Positions 59,501 through 64,000 of a stretch of 64,000 nt of DNA are shown in pieces. Source of the stretch: Allolobophora icterica (Eukaryota > Annelida > Clitellata > Crassiclitellata > Lumbricidae); NCBI GenBank assembly GCA_963556255.1, contig OY744615.1:3875623-3939622 (forward strand), read 5' to 3'. The stretch's first letter is position 1; each line of letters opens with the position of its first letter. The notes under the pieces are model-generated. The model was not told the DNA's origin, searched no databases, and was given only the letters and a program-made list of their open reading frames with translations. A program made the translations under genes and the position numbers.

Positions 59501-62500
59501 TGGGAGAAATAGCAATCGCATTAGATACGATTAAAATTTCAGGAGTTGATTTAAGAAACTGGAAAGTGTTATGAACATGGCTGTGTAGTAGATCAATAAA
59601 GTTGCTGGTTAAGATTAAAGACGATTCAGCAAAGGTCAGCAATAGTCGTGTGAATATGAAGACCTTTCAGTTTCTTCTATTTGAATGATTGGTCAGGATG
59701 GAATGTACCATGAAGACGTCGGATATGGAGTCAGTGAAGGAATGAAATCCAAAGCTCTGTCTATCGAAAAGGCTCGAAAGGAATCTGTCACCGATGGTCT
59801 TAAGAGGGCGCTCAAGTAAGTGAGACTGGCCAACAGTACATTCTGATTTTTTTGTCTATTATACAGCTTAAGGATGCAAAAATGCTGTGAAGATGGAAGT
59901 TATGTCTCTTACAAAGTTCTTTTGAAAATTCGTTGAGAATAAAAAATCGTGGTATTTGAGAAATAACTGAAGTTTGTTGAAAAGATTGTTCAATATGAAA
60001 GCCTACAGAAACGGATTAACAGTTGATATGATGTAATGGCATAGATTATCCAGCTCTGTAGTATCTCTTCATGAGGCAGAGTAGAAGCTAATATGATATG
60101 CAATTATGCATGTTGCTTTTTGTGAGATATATTTAACATCATGTCCGGAAGGTCTCATTCATGTGTGGTACTGTGGAATCTGATGCATGTCTTGCTCCCT
60201 TGATAAAAAGGTTTTGAGAAAATATGTACAGTACAGTGTACATAATATCATAGGTATACACATTCTCATCTGGACTTTGTACCCGCATGTTTGAGAATGC
60301 TGAGGATGCTTGTATGTCTGTGCTGTCCAACATGCGGCCTGCGGGTTGATTTTAAATGGCCCGCCTCGGGCCGCCTGAGCTGAATACAAACCGCAAATTA
60401 AAAAAATCGCAAACACAATTCATTGCCAAATATTTCACTAAAAACATGTTTATTGATATACTTTTTGGCGCTGAACTATTATAAAGGAAGCCATAAATAC
60501 ATGCTATTAACCATTGATTATTACCTAACTAGTTGGTTTACCCGGCGTTGCCCGGGGTTATAAGTTTCAATCCCTGTAGCGAATCAGCAACAAATTTAGG
60601 TATAAGTTTAAATCCGTGTAGCGAATAAGGAAGAAATTTAGGAGACCTGTGGGGAGACTGCTTCGCAGTCTTGTGTACGCCTTCTGGCGTACAGCGGAGA
60701 CTGCTTCGCAGTCTTGTATACGCCTTGTCGCGTCTTGCGACCTCTGCCGTGGACTGACTGCTTCGCAGTCGCCCTCTGGCTCCGACTGCTTTGCAGTCTC
60801 CCGTGGACTGACTGCTTCGCAGTCGAAGAGGGTGAACCCGGCGTTGGCGGGTTAAAGAAAACGCCAGAAATGTAGCCCTCACTGCCCTTAGTAAAGCAGA
60901 GTCTTTGAACATACAATTTTGCTGTAAGACGATGAATATAGTTCGAATCGATCGTAATTAAATTTTGTGCGAAAGTAAACAACGTCGTTATGCGCATTAT
61001 TAATGACGTTGGGGAATACCCGCGCCATAAATAGAACCGCTTGGCAGTGGAAGAGGCGAGCTGGGGCGTGAGGGACAGTGTCGTTATGCGCATTATTAAT
61101 GACGTTGGGGAATACCGGCGCCATAAATAGAACCGCTTTGCAGTGGAAGAGGCGAGCTGGGGCGTGAGGGACGGTCGCTTGGGTAGAGTTTTTGGGGATT
61201 TTCACCATGTTTGCGGTGAAAAGGGGGTACGCGAACCCCTCCACTGGGTTCCGATGCCGAGTCCGACATAGTAGTGAAGGTTTCGAGTGAAAAGGTGCAA
61301 AATTGTAGAAGTTAATCCCGGTCAAACAGACAGACACACAGAATTCTCGCTTTATTTATATAGATTATTGCCTTAATATATTTTAATGCAATTAATTTTC
61401 AATAAATTTTAGTAGTTGCTTAAAATTGAGTTTACTGGTGTGGCCCTTGGCATCAGGAATAATTGTTCTGGTGGCCCACGTTGTCAAAAAGGTTGGACAA
61501 TACTGTTGTATGGCATCATTTATGGGCAGTTTACTGATTACAATGGAGTTGTCTGTTGCCAATCTAAAAAGTTAAACTAATGATACCAATACTTTAATTT
61601 GATACAACTAATGATAGAATTTTAATTGAGCGACTCTCTTTTGAAAAATTGCTCGTATATCTCTTTAATCTTCTAAAATGTGAAGAGGATTTTGGACCAG
61701 TACAAACAGGTGTTAGAGATCTTTTCTGAATAAGTTAAGCCCAGTAAACAAAGGATAAAATCTGCCGTACTTTTATGGATGTGTGTTTTGATTTTCAGGA
61801 GTTTTGGCAATTCTCTTGGCAATTGCCTTGGTGACATGAATTATCTCAAATGCATCGGAAAAGCTTCAAAACCGGTGCGTAAGAAATCCTGCTTTTGTTC
61901 TAAACACACATATCTTGATGCAGTTTGATGCTATTATTTTATGCCAACATGCACTAAGGAAACTGCACTCACGTTATATTTGGTCACACTATTGTGAGGT
62001 TCTGCAGCTCCTTTGTGAGGTACTTAATAGGTACTTAAGTATCTTGATACACACATATATACATATGAAGTACCGGTACACATCTATAGTAATCATGTAG
62101 CATTGAATTGAATGCGATTGAATGGTTGCTGTGTTCACTATGAGAAATTGAATCCTCTGATAAAATGGTTGATATTGAGCAGTTGCATAATACCATGGAT
62201 TAATTGCAAAAGCAGTGTTGCTGTTTAAATATGAGAAATTAATTAAATTTCTGCTGTTGTGATATACTATTTATGATGGCATTCTACTATTGTACATTTT
62301 CAGAAATAGCTAAACGTGATTTAAGTAAGAACCGGTTTCAAAGCAATGTAGTGTGTTATAAGATATTTCAGGATTTACTAAAGACCAAGAGATATTTTCA
62401 AAACCTGGAGAAATTAAATGCACCAAAATACCAATCTGATTTAAGTATTAAAGAAAATAGATAATTTCGGATTGAAATGAATACATTTTTTCATTTAAAA

Positions 62501-62823
62501 ACATTGAATTATGATTCGTTTTTATTTTATTGAATGGATAAAATTGATGATGAATATTTACTTGTTGATTTTCGGGTTAATGTTCACTTAGTCATTCACT
62601 AAGAATGACTAGTTGAGTCTTTTGGTTTGTCTCTTTGTATATATACAGCCTCCAGAGGTCTATGATGTCAATGAAATGAAACACAAGACTGAAGATAATG
62701 ACGTCATTAAAGCAAGATATTCTCGTCGACCACCACCAGGCAGATCTGCTGTTCCAGATGGTTGCCACAGTCGCCCGCCTCATCAACTGGCATCTGGCTC
62801 AAGTGATTCCAGCTCAAAAGCAG
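56512..62823 (+). CDS. RAD52: RAD52, first seven coding exons, 3' end outside the window
   Basis: Homologous-recombination protein that anneals single strands and, in many organisms, loads RAD51. Exons: 56512-56565, 57552-57653, 58150-58243, 59314-59381, 59697-59815, 61799-61874 and 62649-62823, phases 0,0,1,0,2,0, then phase 1 into the next exon. They give at least 229 residues. The annealing domain is complete: [48 protein letters not shown] (55-74), [20 protein letters not shown], then [20 protein letters not shown] and [23 protein letters not shown] closes the core. The basic DNA-contact cluster (KARK, LKRALK) is kept. The tail is low-complexity ([13 protein letters not shown]). The C-terminal RPA/RAD51-binding half is not seen. 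Introns carry hAT-like and Helitron-like insertions. Confidence 0.96.
58627..59156. mobile_element. Probable hAT MITE in a RAD52 intron
   Basis: Begins CAGTGCTGTGCACTG and ends CACTACCACTG. GTAGTTA/TAACTAC motifs are packed into both ends (58640-58800 and 59025-59140), the style of subterminal hAT repeats. No matching 8-bp flank is preserved. Confidence 0.55.
60318..61505. mobile_element. hAT-like element in a RAD52 intron, containing a Helitron
   Basis: The left end CTGTGCTGTCCAACATG and the inverted right end CAGTATTGTCCAACCTT match at most positions. Flanks are TTGTATGT (60310-60317) and TTGTATGG (61506-61513), 7 of 8 equal. GGCCCGC/GGCCCAC blocks lie near both ends. The Helitron-like element 60529-61364 is nested inside; without it the hAT is about 350 bp. 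Confidence 0.75.
60529..61364 (-). mobile_element. Non-autonomous Helitron-like element, copy 2
   Basis: Same ends as 54117-55451: TCTATATAAATAAAGCG after A at the 5' end, and the CCCGGGCAACGCCGGG hairpin then CTAG before T at the 3' end. It is shorter because the microsatellites are missing and the hairpin array has only about five units (60650-60825). Two tandem blocks with ATTAATGACGTTGGGG (60996 and 61095) are shared. Confidence 0.75.
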
Positions 62824-63400
62824 GTCTCCTTTTCGCTTGGCTTCTGCCTCTTGTAGCTTTGGTCAACGGCTGTCGACTGATATAAATATTGGCCTTTTAA
62901 ATTGGTCTTTTCTTATAGTTTTAGGTATTGGTCTTTTCATAACTGAATTTCTTGCTGTTATATTTCTTTGTTTGTCTGTTGGATAGTAACCACATTTCAC
63001 AGATAATAAATTATGGAAGTAAATCAGATAGACGTAATTGCACTTCAAGAAAATGCCACTGAAGAATATTTGATATGCTCTTACCATAAAGTTTTTTTTA
63101 TTATAGTGCTTTCACCAGAACTTATGAAGTTGTGAATTTTATGCAGTTTCAAGAACAGTTTCCTTAAGGTTCTTAAAATCCAGAGAGATTAAATCAAAAT
63201 ATTAGTATGAAAGTTTGTTGTATATGAAATGTTATAATGCATTTCTTTGCCTTCGTTTAACTCGTATAAAGTGCCTTTAATGGATTTCATACTTGATTGT
63301 TTCTGTTTATGTAACTTTCACCACTATCTACTGACCAGCGTCTGTTAATGATAGTGAGCATATTTGTTAAGTATTTGCACTTGTTCTCCACACTATAACC
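62824..63400. other. RAD52 intron 7, no further exon seen
   Basis: After the GTCTCC donor at 62824 I found no continuation matching the RAD52 C terminus. The next exons are probably beyond the window. Confidence 0.5.
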
Positions 63401-63512
63401 ATGTCTAAGAGGTGCTGAGTGCCTTTGAGAGGTTCTTGAACCCTTTCATGATGATCGTGTGCTAAAAGCGACTGGGAAACCAATGTAGCTTATCATTAAA
63501 GTGTTAAAGGTG
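63400..63512 (+). repeat. Retroelement 3' tail, RTE-like
   Basis: Contains GTGCTAAAAGCGACTGGGAA and TCATTAAAGTGTTAA, like about 1531-1590. Probably a short truncated insertion. Confidence 0.4.
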
Positions 63513-63520
63513 CTTGATTA

Positions 63521-63607
63521 TATATCGACTGTATAGAGCACAAACGTAATAAGTCCATGGTGTTAAGCATTGGACATATTACGTTTGTCCTCTATACAGT
63601 CGATATA
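63521..63607. repeat. 37-bp inverted repeat with 13-base loop
   Basis: Arms 63521-63557 and 63571-63607 pair at 35 of 37 positions around the loop TGGTGTTAAGCAT. The size resembles a microRNA precursor, but the near-perfect stem also fits a tiny MITE. It lies in the presumed RAD52 intron. Confidence 0.85.
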
Positions 63608-64000
63608 AGTATCCACATTTAATCATGTGACTACACATCATGATAACTTTATTAGTCACACAGTTTGTGTTTTAGTAGAGCTTATGTGATATCTGTCCGA
63701 AGATCAACGTGTGTAGATTTGTGTTTTATACTGACTGTATTTAGCTGTTTTTCAATCTCAGTACAATAGCAACCACGTTGCATGCTGCATCATTGTACAG
63801 AACATTGCCCTCAAATTTAACCAAATGTCCATTATTTGATATTTCGACAACACAAAAGGTGCATGGGTGTGCTTAGATCAGTTTGTTCATAAGCAGAGTT
63901 GAAATTATAATTACTAATTTATAATGCCTATCTTGAAAACTCATCAGAAGCACTCCTCACCTAATATTATGAAACCACGATGAAACAGAATGGTCTTCAA

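Noticed and set aside
63120..63170. Next RAD52 exon after TTTATGCAG at about 63145
   Set aside because: Reads FQEQFP then stop. FQEQ faintly recalls the QQFRE block, but a stop follows at once and no donor is present.

Overview
This is eukaryotic, almost certainly animal, nuclear DNA. Genes are split by short introns with standard GT/AG sites. Most of the window is transposon-derived, and nothing looks prokaryotic, organellar or viral. RAD52 (generally considered lost in insects and nematodes), small introns, L2/CR1- and RTE-type LINEs, tRNA-derived SINEs and many hAT elements suggest a marine invertebrate, perhaps a deuterostome such as an echinoderm, hemichordate or amphioxus. The sequence alone does not fix the species.

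Three host gene models are supported. (1) 22032-25181 (+): an uninterrupted 1049-codon, serine-rich reading frame that I do not recognise; it may be the last exon of a longer gene. (2) 45563-53875 (-): a complete seven-exon VAP gene (VAPA/VAPB family, ER membrane contact-site receptor) whose exons join in frame to 250 residues. (3) 56512-62823 (+): the first seven coding exons of RAD52 (single-strand annealing and recombination mediator), running off the right edge. VAP and RAD52 are divergent, and their 2.6 kb spacer holds a Helitron-like element, LINE/SINE debris and a short candidate RAD52 promoter.

Regions: 1-1870, non-LTR retroelement ends and ATT microsatellites; 1871-3977, a terminal-inverted-repeat element with a transposase-like pseudogene that I cannot assign to a superfamily; 4094-12211, a run of hAT-type elements, each bounded by an 8-bp target-site duplication; 12.4-14.3 kb, L2/CR1-like LINE fragments; 14820-15783, a CGG-rich hAT-like element; 15.8-22 kb, mostly unrecognised; 25507-26763, a hAT with a transposase remnant; 27.8-34.7 kb, further copies of a hAT-type MITE whose arms are CTTGGT-type minisatellites, plus an L2-like LINE broken by a SINE; 35-38.6 kb, a LINE broken by a MITE and a 1.6 kb hAT broken by a SINE; 38.6-45.5 kb, sequence downstream of VAP with RTE and zinc-finger relics; 45.6-53.9 kb, VAP; 56.4-62.8 kb, RAD52, with a Helitron nested in a hAT in one intron; 63.5 kb, a near-perfect 37-bp hairpin.

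The most notable signals are the hAT-type MITE family with minisatellite arms (three complete copies, each with its own perfect 8-bp duplication), the unclassified 2.1 kb element at 1871-3977, the nested elements, an alternative or poison exon in VAP, and the 63.5 kb hairpin.
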